A stretch of 53,461 nucleotides of DNA from Allomyces macrogynus ATCC 38327 (taxonomy: Eukaryota > Blastocladiomycota > Blastocladiomycetes > Blastocladiales > Blastocladiaceae): contig GG745338.1 in the NCBI GenBank assembly GCA_000151295.1, positions 743,388 to 796,848 of the forward strand, written 5' to 3'. The notes under the pieces are model-generated. The model did not search any database, was not told the DNA's origin, and saw only the letters and a program-made list of their open reading frames with translations. Positions 31,311-43,486 of this stretch are shown one piece after another; the first letter of the stretch is position 1, and each line of letters opens with the position of its first letter. The translations under genes and the position numbers were made by a program.

Positions 31311-33587
31311 ATGGCCTCGCCGCTGTCCGCAGCCGGCGCGCTCCTGTCGCCGCGCGCTCTGGCCCCGGCCATGACGCTGCCGCTGCCGCTGCCCGCAGCC
31401 TACGGCGTGCACCACGTCGGCACGGCCTCGCTGCCAACGTCGCCCGTTGCCGCCAAGTTTGCCGCGTCCACGTCAGCGCCGCTGCCTCTGCCCGACGACC
31501 TCATGGTCGACGATATCATGGCCGAGGCTGAAGCCGAGTTCCAGTACGAGTATGCGGCCAGCAGTTCGTCGAGCTCTTCCTCGTCAGCGTCGTCGGCCAA
31601 CATCAAGGTTGACGTGACGCCCTCCATGTACGACACTGCCGGCTCCGAACACGACCTCGATGCATCGGTGCTTGTGTCGGCATTGCAAAGTACGACGCTC
31701 GGCGCGCTCGCGCCGCATGTTGCCTCGCGCAACACGCCGTTGCCATCGCCCAACGTCTCGCTCCTCGCGCGCCGACGCACGGCGCAGCCCGCGACCACCA
31801 CCTCCTATCTCCGCCCAAGCTCGGCCGCCGACGACCGCATGGTCTGCGACGACGACGACGACGACGACGACATGACCATGGTCGAGGACGATGACGCTGA
31901 CGCCATGGTCACGGACATGCCGTTCGGCGCGCCACCCCACGCCCGACGCGACGCCGAATGTGCACAGCCGCCCTCGCCGCGTCCCGTCGCCGACCCTGTC
32001 GCGGTCCTCGCGCATGCTCCCGCCTGTCCCGATGCTCCCCGCGCGGCATGTGCCCGCCGCCGAGGCGGACCCAGTCCGTGACCTGTTCGCGACCCTTCCC
32101 TATCTGCCTGCACCCGCATTCGACCATCGCCCCGTCCCAAGCGACGTGCCGCTGCTTCTGCCGCACCTGCACGTGGCGCCCGCGCCCGCTGAGGCCGCGG
32201 CGCTGACGCGTGTCGCCGAGCTGCTCCTGTTCGGCGTACGCGGCACGGCGCTTATCGCCGACGAGCCGCGTGCATTCAAGCTTCTCACGGCCGCGGCCGA
32301 CCACGGGTGCGTCAAGGCGCGCGGTCTGCTCGGGTTCTGCTACGAGTTTGGGCTCGGCGTGACGGCGTCGTTCAAGAACGCCGAGCCGCACTACCAAGTC
32401 GCCGCGAATGCGGGCCACGCCGTGTCGATGGCGCGGCTGGCCTTCCTCCGGCGATACGGCCGCCCGCACGTGCGCATGAACCGCGGCGAGTCGGAGCTCT
32501 GGCAGCAGCGCGTGGCGCGGCTCGGGGACCCGGATATGCCGCGGCTCGCGTGCAATGCGACGGCGGCACTCGACCCGAACCCGCGCCATGGCGACCCGCT
32601 CGCGTGGCTCTGGTGGGCGGCCGAGACGTGCATGAATGCGGCGGCGCAGTATGCGCTCGGAACTTGTTTCCATGATGGCGTGGGCGTGGAAAAGTCGGCA
32701 ACGACGGCGGTCCAGTGGTACCGGCTCTCGGCCGACCAGGAGAACCCGCGCGGCCAAGGGATCTTGGGGTACTGCTACGGCGAGGCGTTTGGCGTCGAAA
32801 AGGACGCGAATCTCGCGCTCAAGTACTACTTGCTCGCGGCAAACCAGGGCGAGGTACGTTTGGTTTGATTCCTTCACCGAGATTCTGCGCCGAGCCTTTG
32901 AACTGACTTTTCCCATGTCACTCTGTGCAGACCGTCGCCATGTACAACGTCGGCTACGTCTACGAAGAGTCGATTGGCGTCGAACGCAACATGGAAATCG
33001 CGTTCCAATGGTACCAGCGCGCGGCCGAGCTCGGCAACGCCCTTGCCGCCAACTCGCTCGGGTACTTCTACGAGGAGGGATTCGGCTGCGACAAGAACAT
33101 TGATCAAGCCGTCTACTGGTACCGCGTCGCGGCTGAGCAGGGCAACCCCTGGGCTGAGCACAACCTGGCCTACATGTACGCGTCGGGCACGGGCGTGCCG
33201 CAAGACGACCGGCTCGCCTACATGTGGTTCCGGCGGTCCGCCGAACAGGGCCACGCGGGCGCGCAGAACAGAGTCGCGCAGTTCCTGCAACAGGGCACCG
33301 GGTGCGACGCCGACCCGATCGAGGCGGTCGTCTGGTTCGAGAAGGCGGCCGCGCAGAACTACTCGACGGCGTGTATTGCCCTCGCCTGGTGCTACGAGCA
33401 CGGCCACGGCGTGAAACCCGACGTGCACGTCGCGCTCGACTGGGTCAAGCGCGCGCTCGACCTCGGGTACCAGGACACGACCGTCTCGGATTGGGCGATT
33501 GCATTGGGGCTGCGCGTCTCGATGGTCGCTGTCGGCGAGCTCGCGCGCGCGACCATGGCCGACCGGATGGCCGCCGAGGCCGCGTAA
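31311..33587 (+). CDS. Sel1-repeat protein with disordered acidic N-terminus
   Basis: ATG in a strong context (CTACCATGGCC). The N-terminal 230 residues are low-complexity: Ser run, Asp8 run, Pro. The rest is a chain of about nine Sel1/TPR-like repeats, recognisable from units such as GHAVSMARLAF, AAAQYALGTCFHDGVGVEK, ALKYYLLAANQGE and NSLGYFYEEGFGCDKN. The intron 32854-32930 is clear. Between 31311 and 32853 the frame must change once, near 32000-32065: either a 61-nt intron (GTCCTC at 32004-32006 to CGAG near 32064, without a usual branch site) or a single inserted base. Such proteins act as adaptors, for example chitin-synthase activators (Skt5/Chs4) or ERAD Hrd3; no signal peptide or CaaX box is seen. 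The last codons overlap a perfect GTAAGT, so a further exon is possible. Confidence 0.75.
31847..31870 (+). repeat. (GAC)n run encoding Asp8
   Basis: Eight GAC codons in the disordered N-terminus of the Sel1 protein, followed by a second acidic cluster. Confidence 0.85.
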
Positions 33588-35391
33588 GTGCGATAGATGC
33601 GCAGTGCCGCGTCCCGTCCGCGCGCTTCCGGTCGTTCCCGCTCCACGCTCGCTGAGCGATGTGATTCGTCTCGACCCTTGCGCGCCCGGCCGCGCGATCC
33701 GCCTTCGATGTAGATTTGCTTGTCCCGGTGTCGCCCCGCCGATCGCCGGTTGCCCGTTGTACCATTCCCCACCCGGTCCCCTCTTCGTTTACCGCGTAGC
33801 CGGTTTTGCGTCTTGGCCATTGGTGCCATCTTTCCACACCCCCGTTTTCCCCGCGGTGATTATTTTTTGCCCTCGCGGTTTTGATCCCTTTTTTTTAGTT
33901 CTGTTGTTAGTGGGCAGGATGATTGTTCCCTGATTCGTCCGTAGTGTTCATTGCCGTTTTTTGTTGCCATTGCGCATTTGCAGTTTCCCTGCGCCCGCCT
34001 CGCCTGCCCCGCCAGCCCCGCCCGCTTCGCTCGTGTCGAACGGAGCAATGTCCCAAGTCATGTAAATGCCATTGATTGTGATTGATCTTGTCGTTGGAGG
34101 GCGGCGTGCCGGATCACCGCCGCTATATACCTACTCCGCGCGCGCAGACGCGACCGCGCCCGCACGCATCGCGAGCGATCACCACCGGGTGGAGAAGCGC
34201 GAGCTCGCGTCCAGTATCAACATGGTCGGGTGGAGCAGCTACAGACGGAAAGCGCTGCTGTCATAGCATGCGACGCGAAGCGCATCGGCACTGTCGAACA
34301 CTCAGCGCAGGAGACAACGCCACGCCGACGGGCAGACCGGCATGCACTGGGTGGTGAGGAGAACGGATCCTGCGCGTGCGATGCAAGGGAGGGGGGCCTC
34401 GAGGACGTGCAGCGAAAGCTCACCTTTCGGCTTCATGCTGGTGAACGCACACCGCCTGTCCACATTCGTGGAGGACCAAATCGAGCGAAAAACAACACAT
34501 GGTTGTTGGTCCACCATTATTTATGACCATCGCCATCACCAACGCGCGCTCTGGCAGGCGCGGCTTCGCCAGCACCCAATGCAAGCGTACCTCGTCAGGT
34601 GGAGAACCTCTAGCTTCGACACTCGCTCGCACCGGGTGGAGAGGACGGGCCTGCGCGCGCCGTGCGCGGAGAGGGCGTGCGAGAGAGCCGACATGGGCGA
34701 ACCTGACAGTTGGCTGCGCACCCGGATCCGCTCGTGGCAGATGCGAGCACGACCCGCGGACACGGCACCTGAGGGTGCGCGATTTGTGTTTTGCACCGCG
34801 TACAAACGGCTCCGCGCTTTGGTAGCAACGGCGAGACCGCTGCCGTCGCAATCGATCGGCGTCAACGCATCTGTCCGGGGCGGGGATCGTGGCTGACGCC
34901 GTGGGTGGTGCGATCCGCAGCGGGGAAGGATCGGCGTCGTGCGCATGCGCCAACGACCGTGGACGAGTCGAGGTCGACGGCGCATGTTGAAGGAGTTGGC
35001 GAGGACACTCGAGTGTTCGTTCTCGTGGCGCAGCTGGCTGGCATCATGGCGTGATGTTGCTTGACAGGATGGCGACATGACCGCGACCGTGATCGCAGCG
35101 AAGACGGAGTCGCTGAGCATGAGCCTGACCAGCACGGAGGGCGGCGCGCAAGGAGCCTGCATGGAGGAGCACAGCGCCTGGCCGAAAATCACGCAGCAGA
35201 GAGGGGGCAAATTAAGCGCTATTCAAAGCAAATATACACACCGCACCACCCACCTCGGCGCTCAGCTCTAGGACACACGAGGACGAGCGGGGCCCGACCA
35301 ACCGACCGGCACCGTAATGCACGGGCGGCGGCAACGACGACGGCAGAAAGGAGGACACGAGAACGCCCGAAACGGCCGCACCGACGACGCC
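33588..35391. other. Long intergenic region after the Sel1 gene
   Basis: About 1.8 kb. The first 350 nt are T-rich (3' flank). The remainder is GC-rich with only Arg/Ala-rich random-looking frames. CTATATACC near 34123 resembles a TATA element, but no gene follows that I can support. Confidence 0.45.
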
Positions 35392-35760
35392 TTACCACTC
35401 ACGCTTGAAGTCCTCAGACAGCTTCTCGTTGAGGTTGATGAACTTGGTGTTCTGGTGCGCCTGGATCTTGTTCCACGGCTGCGGGTTCTCGCGCGTCCAG
35501 ACGACCTCCTGGTGGCGCGCCAGGCGGAAAATATACGCCGAGGCACCAGTCATGGCGACGCCGACGACGGCGATAATCGGCAGCACCTGCGAGAAGTGGG
35601 GCGGACAGCGTCAGTCTCCATGCGACAGGTTCAGCCGGCTCGACGAGCAGCAGCAGCAGCGAGCACGACGGCGGTGGAGGCAGGGAGCCGCGGCGGCAGA
35701 CCGGTAGAAACACACCTCGTGGCGGTACCACGTCTTGAAGAACGAGCGAGCGGCCGACAT
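35392..35760 (-). CDS. NDUFA4/B12D-like respiratory chain subunit
   Basis: Exons 35716-35760 and 35392-35586 encode 79 residues, the normal length for this family. A short basic matrix-targeting N-terminus (SAARSFFKTWYRHE) precedes one transmembrane helix (LPIIAVVGVAMTGASAYIF). The conserved WTRENPQPWNKI then matches the family signature of the MLRQ/NDUFA4 protein, now regarded as a cytochrome oxidase subunit in animals and yeast. It acts in the inner mitochondrial membrane. The stop follows FKREW; a GTGAGT overlaps the last codons, but the protein is already complete compared with the family. Confidence 0.87.
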
Positions 35761-36346
35761 GTTGATGAGTTTGCGGGTGGAGAAGACGACGGGGGCGGCG
35801 ACGGCAGCAGCGGGCGGGCACGAGCGAGCAAGGGATCGTCGAGAGAGAGGCGGCAGGGACGATGGGGCGGGCGCCGGTTTTATTTGAGCGGGCCCGCAGT
35901 GTGGTGGGCGGGCTGAACGTGGGCGGGGCGCAGGGATGCGCTGGCAGGGGGACACTGTGTCCCTGCTGAACGGCCCGGCCCGGAAGGGACCGGCCATGAT
36001 CCGATGAGTTTGACGCTTCCGAAAATGGCTTCCACGCGCCAGTGATGTCGATTCTGTCTCCCCGGTCACCGCAACTGCCTCCCGCATTTTCAGATCAGAG
36101 GTCCACGTCAGACCTCCCGCTTTGCTGATCTCCAGTTTCCAGAGTCTCCATTGCCACGACGCATTTCGCGCAACCAAACGAGTATTATGAAGCGTCGTAA
36201 AGCGAGTCTTTCACGCCTCTTGCCAGGCCATGAACGGAAATATAATCGTGCTGCAAACGGACCACCAGAAGGAGCTCAAGTCGCCGTCGACCAGTCCACC
36301 TCTTCAGTCGTCGTCCATTTCCCGCACCAGAGACCGCGACGGTCCA
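35761..36346. other. Intergenic, promoter of the NDUFA4-like gene
   Basis: 586 nt. AATAAAA on the minus strand near 35880 may be a TATA-like element about 115 nt from the start codon. Nothing else recognised. Confidence 0.4.
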
Positions 36347-37973
36347 TCACGCGCTCCCACCACCACCACCGCTCCCGCTGCTGCAGTACGCGTCGTATTG
36401 GAGCAGGCCGTGCATGTCCACCAGAATCCGCAACACGGTCCCGCCGACCCCGCACGCGACGAGCGCGCGCGCCGTCAACATGCGCGTCGTTGCGCACCGC
36501 GCCATATCAAACACCTCATTCTACACGCCGCTTCAAGTGAGCCAACACTGTCGCGATTACGACATGAAACCCTGCAAACATACCACGACATCGTCCACTT
36601 CGAACCCGCTCTCGCCGTGCATCGCCTCGAGCGCATCCAGAACCCCCGCCGCGTGTGCGCGGACCGCATGCTCGTCGACCACGCCCGCCCCGTCGACGTC
36701 AAGGACGTGGAACAGGTACTGGATGCTCGCAGGGCGATGCACGTCTGACGCGGCCACCTGGAAGGCCAAGTAAGCCGGCCAGGAGAGCCCGCGACCACCG
36801 TGCGCCGTGACAAGCTGATCGAGGAACCGCGACGTCAGCACACCGTTGCAGAGCCGCTGGCACTCGGCACGGGACAGAATCCCGTCGCCGTCGGTGTCGA
36901 GCGACGTGAATGATTCTGGCGAGAGGGGGGGGGGGGGGCGTGAGGATTTGCGAATCATGGAAAGCAGCAGTGGTGAAACGTACCGTGTAATTCGACGGCG
37001 GCTTCCGGATCGCACCATGCCTGCCGCTGCGCAAGCTCAATCACGATCGGGTGGTAGAGAAGCCGGCCGAGCGGGATCGGTGCGCGCGGTCGACCTGCTT
37101 GTGCGACGACGACGCCAGGTCGCGCGGATGCGAGCCCGAGCGCGTCCGCGACGCGCGCGTAGGTCGTGTCGGCGTACCACGCCGCCGCGTCGCTGGGCGT
37201 GTCGTCGGGAACTCGGGTCGCGCAGAATTGGGACCATTCCTATCGTAGCGTGTCAGCGTTTGGAGAACAACGAGTGCTGGTGCGTGAATGCACGAACCGA
37301 TTCGAACAGCTGGTGACCGTCGGTAGACACCGCCCGCAGCGCTTCCTGGACCTCGTAGACGGCGCTCTTTTCGAGCACGTAGGTCATCCAATGCGCAGCC
37401 GAAATCTCGCCGGCGGGCGTCTTGGGCAGCCGTAAAAAGATGCGCGTGGCGAGGTACGGCTTGAGGTGGCCGGGGACCGCGGCCTGCATGCTGGTCCACT
37501 GCGTCGGCGAAATCTACTCTTTGACCAGTCTTCAGGTCATCGGCCACCGACCAAAGCGCTGATGCAGCAGAGGGTGGACCTACCGCGACCGACTTGAAGC
37601 GGTCCGACAAGTCGCCCCCACCTCCCCCATCGGTAGTCCCGGCCGCGCGCGCAACGTGTCGCCACAGCGACTCGACGTCGGCGTACGTGAGCGGGCGCGC
37701 GGGCGACAAGACCGGCTTTGGCAGTGGCGGCGGTAAGGCCGGTGGGGCCGCCACAGCGGGCCGCGTTGGCGGCCCCAGCTGCATCGCCGGCGACGGTGCG
37801 CGCGCGGACTTGGTACGGTCCTCGGCAAACCAGCCGCGCAGGAGCACGTCCATGGTACTGGCCGCCGACGTGTCGTTGGAGAGGAGCACCTTTTGCAAGC
37901 CCCGTGTCGCCGACGTTGGCGTCGTCCAGTCGACCGGCGTCGGCGCGGCGAGGGGTGTTGCGGTATTGTCCAT
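36347..37973 (-). CDS. PP2A regulatory subunit B'' (PPP2R3 type, EF-hand)
   Basis: Exons (minus order) 37584-37973, 37298-37513, 36984-37239, 36584-36915 and 36347-36520 give 455 residues in frame. After a Pro-rich N-terminus, a helical segment (YLATRIFLRLPKTPAGEIS) leads to an EF-hand (SLDTDGDGILSRAE, all Ca ligands present). A second, degenerate loop follows (LDVDGAGVVDEHA, ligands at positions 5 and 12 lost). The C-terminal NEVFDMARCATTRMLTARAL ... TVLRILVDMHGLLQYD is diagnostic of B'' subunits, which target PP2A to substrates and, in plants, to cortical microtubule arrays (TON2/FASS). Donor GTTCGT at 37297 was chosen because it alone restores phase 0 to EWSQFC. PP2A is also the catalytic core of STRIPAK, but by a different B subunit. 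Confidence 0.85.
36925..36938. repeat. 14-G homopolymer in an intron (poly-C on the coding strand)
   Basis: Lies inside the intron 36916-36983 of the PP2A B'' gene, as the polypyrimidine tract a few bases before the acceptor. Confidence 0.9.
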
Positions 37974-38802
37974 TGAGCGTATTGCAGCGGGAGTGGTCTG
38001 TTGTCGTCGACCAGAAAGAGATTGCAGCAAGTAAAAACACGCAGCGTCGTCGTGCAGCTCTGACCGGGATTGCGACGTCGACGACGACGCGATTTGCCTA
38101 TTTCGGCCGTCAGCGTGTTCGGTCGTGATCGGCCCCTTGGAGTCACGGAGTGCCAGGCAAACCACTGACTGCTTGTCGTCGCCGCGTCTCGCAGCCCTTG
38201 GATCAAACACGCGGCACGCGTGGCACCTTGGCAAGTTCACCAACATTGTCGCAAGGCGCGAGGCGCGTGCAGGTCCCGCCCCACACGGTGCAACCACGCG
38301 GAACCCATCTGGCTGAGCGCGATCGCCCACCGGTTGAGCTGCGCGCGCCGCGACGCGTCAACGGGCGGATAACCTCATCCCGGTCCTGTGCGGAAGATGG
38401 AGCAACCATCGCTGCGCGCCTATGTTGGGGGCAAGGCCTTTTGCGTTTTTGGCGTTGCGTCCAGCCGTCCGGCCGTCAGAGAAGTCTCACCGAGCCGTCC
38501 TGGAGCACTTCTATGTATTTGCTGCATCAAGACTCTGTTGGTTTGTAAATTGGGTATGTATTCGGACTTTCGTAGGTAAACACTGCAGGCCCGAGAAATG
38601 CAGACATGATTGCAACTGTGCGTTGGTCGTTAAAGCAAAAGATCGCATCCCTGATCATTCTGCATCTCGAAAACAACAGAACCACAATTCCGCCACTTTC
38701 AGACATAATTTACAACCGACAGTGATGCACAGTCTTCAAACAAAACATCGCGATCCATTCTTTCTCTACGGAACTCGGAAAAATTGACCAACGTCGTACA
38801 AA
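37974..38802. other. Intergenic between B'' and helicase genes
   Basis: 829 nt. The left half is the B'' promoter; the right half (38500-38800) is AT-richer and fits the helicase 3' flank, since both genes lie on the minus strand. No gene recognised. Confidence 0.5.
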
Positions 38803-41800
38803 TCACACCGTCGCCATCTCACGCACTAGCATCCCGACCATCTTGACCAGCAGCGCGCCAGCCACGGCCGCCTTCGTCTCAATCTCCGGGTGCGTCCATG
38901 CCTCGGCCACGTCGCGCATCGTACGCACGTTCTCCACCAGAAGCGGCCCGCGCTCGGTCGCCCCTGCCGCCGTTGTCGGGTCCACGGGCGCGACCGCGTT
39001 CCCGTCCTCGTCAAACTCCTCAAACTGCAGCGCGTTGGTCACGTACATCGCGCGGTGCACGACGTGGTCGCGCACGAACGCGCGGAACGCGTCCACGGCT
39101 GCGCTTTGGTCGGCGCTCAACCGCACGAGCGTGACGAGGGAGCCGTTGATCACGGCGCTGCGCGTGCCGGAGCGCGGCGCAAAACACGCCTCAAGAATGG
39201 CCTGCACGCCGACGCGCGTCGCGACTGCCGGAAAGAGAGCCGTCAGGTGCGCGACATTCCACGCCCTGCCGTAATTGACGGCACGCAAGTCGGCAGCGGT
39301 CACGGAAAATGGGCGCGCAAACCCGCCGCTCGGCAACAGCAGCGGAGTGTAGAGCGACGCGCGACCAACGTAGACTTGGGCGGCGCCGGACCCGCGCTGG
39401 TACGGCAGCGTGCGCGTCACAGCATAGTCCCTGTGCGCATCAATGAACATGCGCTGCCCGTTGTGCGGGCGCAGCTTGTGCGCGAGGTAGACGCCGTCGG
39501 CCGGCCGCGGCGTCGCGCTGCGCGGATCCCACGCGTGCATCCACTTGCCCGTGTTGCGGAACGTCAGGTAGACCGACTGCGTACGCTGCTGCGTCATGAG
39601 CTGCACGATCAAATCGGGCCGCGCCTTGATGGTCATGCCCATGCGCCGCAGCGTCTGCTCGTGCTCGCTCGGAATGTCGCGCAGCGGGTGTTGCAGTCGC
39701 ACCTCGACCGTCGCGTGCGGTACCAAGCGCGGGTTGTTCGGGATGCGTGCGGGGAACTTGGAGCCCGGCGTGTGCTCAACACGGTTCGGCAGCTGCGTCG
39801 CGGCGAGCAAAAGGCAGAGCAATTCAGGCCGGTCGACGCGGTTTGGGATCGTGCGCAGGAGCGATGCAAACGGGTTGGCGACGGTCCCCATCTGGTCCAG
39901 CGCTGGACGCGACGTTGGCGCCTGGACCTGCTGTGCCTTGTACGCCTGCGCGACCACGTCCACGAGCTTTTCGTCTGACACGGTCGGAATGTCGGCAAAC
40001 TCCTCGAGCAAGTCGTCAATGACCGAGACCGAGGTGGGTGGCGGCGGGTCAAGTAGCTGTGCTTCCTCCTCTTGGTAATAGTCCTCGAGAATCAGCTCGC
40101 TCCCATCCACCTCGTCGGCCTCGGCCTGCTCGGCCGTACGCGGCTGATTGGCCTCGAAATCGTCGTCAAACTCGTCCATGAACTCGACCTTGTCGAGTTC
40201 GCGCACTTTGCGCGTGCGCTTGCGCCGAATCTCGCGCATTTCCTCGCGCGACGGCATTTCGGCGAGCTTGTGCTTGGCGAGGGCCTTGCGGAGCGTAATC
40301 ACCAAATCCTGCACTTCGCGGAGCCAATACAGCGACAAGTGCTGCTCGTCACGGCACCACTCGGGCTCATGGTCTGGGTCGACCGCGTCGGTGCGGTGTG
40401 CGTGCTCCCAGAACCGGTACGCGTTCAAGTGCGCGAGCAAGTCCGACGACCCGCCGAACCCGGCCGTCTTCTCGTCGATGTGTACCGCGTACGAGAGCAT
40501 GGCCGCCGCGTTCTCGACAGGCAGCGACGGCGGGGTCAGGATCACGCCACGCCGCTGCAAAATGCAGGCGAGCAGCATGCAGTCGTCAAGCACGCCCATG
40601 GCGTGCCCAAGAAGGCACAGGATCCCGTGCTCGGGCTCGAGCGGCAGGTCGGCGACAACACGGCCCATGGACGTGACCGTGTACGGGCGATCGCCCTGGG
40701 TTTGCTGCCCGTTGGAAGCCAGGAGCGCGTCGCTTGCGCCAGCCGCACACGGCTCGACGACGGGCTCGATACATTGTAGCTCCAAGAGCGAGTCGATGGC
40801 CCACTGCACGTTTTCGAGATTCGGCGGGCTCAGGCACTGCTCGAGCACCTTCTTCGGCAACTGCGTCATGTTGGCCGCGAGCACCCGCAACACCACCGTC
40901 TGCAGCGGCAATCGGCGCATTTCCGGCTCGCGATGCGGTCGCAGCTGCTGGTAGAGCGCGTCGGGCACGTAGCGGTAGACGGTGCCAGCCCGTACGCGGC
41001 CGACGCGGCCTTTGCGCTGGTCGGCGCACGACTGGCTGACCCAGACTTCGTTGAGCGACGCGTACCGCTCCGCGTCCTGGTAGACCACGTCCTTGCGCAA
41101 ACACGTGTCAAACACGACCATGGCGTCGGGAATCGTCAGCGACGTCTCAGCAATGTTGGTCGCGAGAATGATCTTGCGCGTGCGCTTGGGCGGGCGCTGC
41201 ACGATGCGCGTCTGGTCGTCGAGGTCGATCGTCGAGTGCAGCTTGATGATATCGACGTTTCGGCGCATATCAATGGGCACACGGTCAGCCAGGTCCTGAA
41301 TCTTGGCGGCAAACTCTTCAATCGAGCCGAGACCAGGGAGGAAGACGAGGTACGAGTGCCACATTGGGTCCGACTGGTGCCGAAATATAATGTGCTTGAT
41401 GATCGTCTCATTAGTCGCGTCAAACAGCCCGGGTTTGCCGAGCTGCGGCGACTCGGTCATAAAGGAAATTAGACGCAGCTCACGAAGCACGTCGTGCCAG
41501 TATTGCACGGTCACCGGAAACGTGCGCGCAGCCACCTCAATGACGGGAATGCGAAAACGCGGCACGAGCGGCTGGTAGTACTGGAGAAACGTCTTGGTGT
41601 CGATGGTCGCCGACATGATGATGATCTTGAGCTCCGTGTTGCGCTGCAGCACGTACCGGACATAGTACTGCAGCAGATCTTCGTCGAGGTTGCGCTCTAC
41701 CAGCCCAAAATGAAGTGTGAGACATGATTTCAAGCATCAGATTCGTGCCGAACAAGAGGAAAACGTACCGTGGACCTCGTCAATGATCAAATGCGTACAG

Positions 41801-42429
41801 TTGCCGAAATCGGGCGCCTTGCGCAGCGACTCGAGCAAAACACCCGTCGTCATGAACCGGATCTTGGTGTCGTCGCGCGCATACTTGAGCCCGCCAATCT
41901 GAAACCCGACGAGCTCGTCGTGCGGTTGCCCAGCCGGCACGCCAAGTTCGGCCGCGACACGGCGCGCGAGCGTGATGGTCGCCAGACGCCTGCGGATCGT
42001 CGTCAAAAATCAGATCCATTTCCAAGATCGATGACATTCAAGCGAGAAATCCGCGTACCTTGGCTGCGTGCACACAATCTTGCACTCGGTGCGCTTCTCG
42101 AGAGCCTGTTGGTAGAGATACTGCGGCACCTGTGTACTTTTGCCGCATCCAGTCCCGCCCGTGATGATGGTGATGGGCGAGGACGCAATGGCGCGCAGGA
42201 TTTCGTCGCGGTGCCGCGTGATGGGCAGTGTGTCGCGCCCTTGCTCGTAGGCTGCACGCCGTTTGGAATCAACGACGGTCCGCATGCCATTTTGACCACC
42301 GCGACCGCTGCGACCGCCGCGTCCTCCTCGCCCACGACCGCGTGGTGCTCCGCGGCCGCGGAAACCGCCACGATGCGCGTCATAGGTGCCGTTCGTGCCG
42401 GTAAATGATGAACTTGCCGCGCCAATCAT
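38803..42429 (-). CDS. DEAH/DEVH-box RNA helicase resembling TDRD9/Spindle-E
   Basis: Exons (minus order) 42059-42429, 41769-41989 and 38803-41696 give 1,161 residues. An RGG box (residues about 19-45) precedes motif I GGTGCGKST (91-99), Ia TQPRRLA, motif II IIDEVHER (DEVH at 194-197, completed across a phase-1 intron), SAT (motif III), FLPGLGSIEEF, ATNIAETSLTI (V) and QRKGRVGRV (VI). The winged-helix and helicase-associated region then follows. Val in motif II and the helicase-associated blocks (MGRVVADLPLEPEHGILCLLGHAMGVLDDCMLLA, GGSSDLLAHLNAYRFW, LYWLREVQDLV) resemble TDRD9/Spindle-E, a piRNA-pathway helicase of animals. The C-terminal 400 residues start with an acidic, KRTRKV-rich linker and are not assigned; no Tudor domain is obvious. 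An ordinary DHX protein remains possible. Confidence 0.8.
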
Positions 42430-43486
42430 GGTTTCAGGTCAAGGTCGCGTCAGCCTTGGTAACCTTGGTCGTGCTCGGGACCTGGTAGTTGGTGCAGGTC
42501 GGTGGAATCGCGCCGACGTGCTGTCGTTGACTGGTGCGGGCTGTTTGCAGCTACTCGCGGCCAGGACGGATGCCGCGGTGAAGCGCGCCTTGAGGTCGAC
42601 GAAGAACCGGGCTGTGTCGTGGGCAGAGCGTCGTGGTCTTGATCTGCGCTGATCCGTTGTCGGTCGTCGAGCACCGTGACGGTGGCGCTCGTATTGACCG
42701 GGCCCTGTCCTGCTCTTGACCTACCGGTGCAAGTGCTAACCACAGCGCGTCTCGCAACATCTCTGAACGAAAATGATTTGGTCGTTTTCCTTTTGATCCC
42801 AGCGCTCCAATGTAGTGCAATTCTGGCCCAGATGTTGGCGGTGATGTACTCGCGCTTGCAACCAAGTTCGCGTGTGCTAGGACGAAGTTGCGGTCACGGC
42901 TGGTCCATCCATTCGTGAGGGGCGTAAATTGTTTGGATCAAAGTTGAGCATTCAGCGCTTAATTGATCGTGGGACAAATAGTATCAACCGCGAGAGCAAC
43001 GACCAGCCGCAAGTGAAGGACGTGAGCGAAGAATCAACCAATCGTGCGTGGAGTATGAGCCAACCATGAGGGGAGGGTCGACCGAGAGCGGAAATATCAG
43101 CTGCAAGATGAGAATCAACCTCAACAGCAAGAAAAATATCAACGGGTCAAGGGTGCGCATTAACTGTTGCAACGGTCTTCGCATTTGAGGCACCATTCGA
43201 TGACAACTCGCGTGAGGTGCATGATTGGAAAAATGTAAAATCAACGACAGCGAGGGATTCCTACCTGTTTTGCGACATCTCATTCATTTTGGAACATTTG
43301 GAACCTTGGTCAGAACGAGCGAGGTATGTAGCTGTGTACATTGTATATGTATGCCAATCTGCTCTGCGCTCCTCCCCACACTCTGATGATGAAAACAACC
43401 GGAAATCCAAACCGCACGACAAAACGAGGAAGAAACAAAACAAACTAAAGACCGCGACTGAGGAGCCACAGTCACCAGACCGACGA
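42430..43486. other. Intergenic, AT-richer stretch between helicase and transporter
   Basis: 1,057 nt with no coding region recognised. It holds the helicase promoter on the left and the transporter 3' flank on the right. ATCAACC-like words recur at 42976, 43032, 43112 and 43138 without a regular period. Confidence 0.5.

Noticed and set aside
43010..43150. Recurring ATCAACC words as a possible direct-repeat or CRISPR-like array
   Set aside because: Spacing and flanks are irregular and the word is only 7 nt; no repeat-spacer structure.
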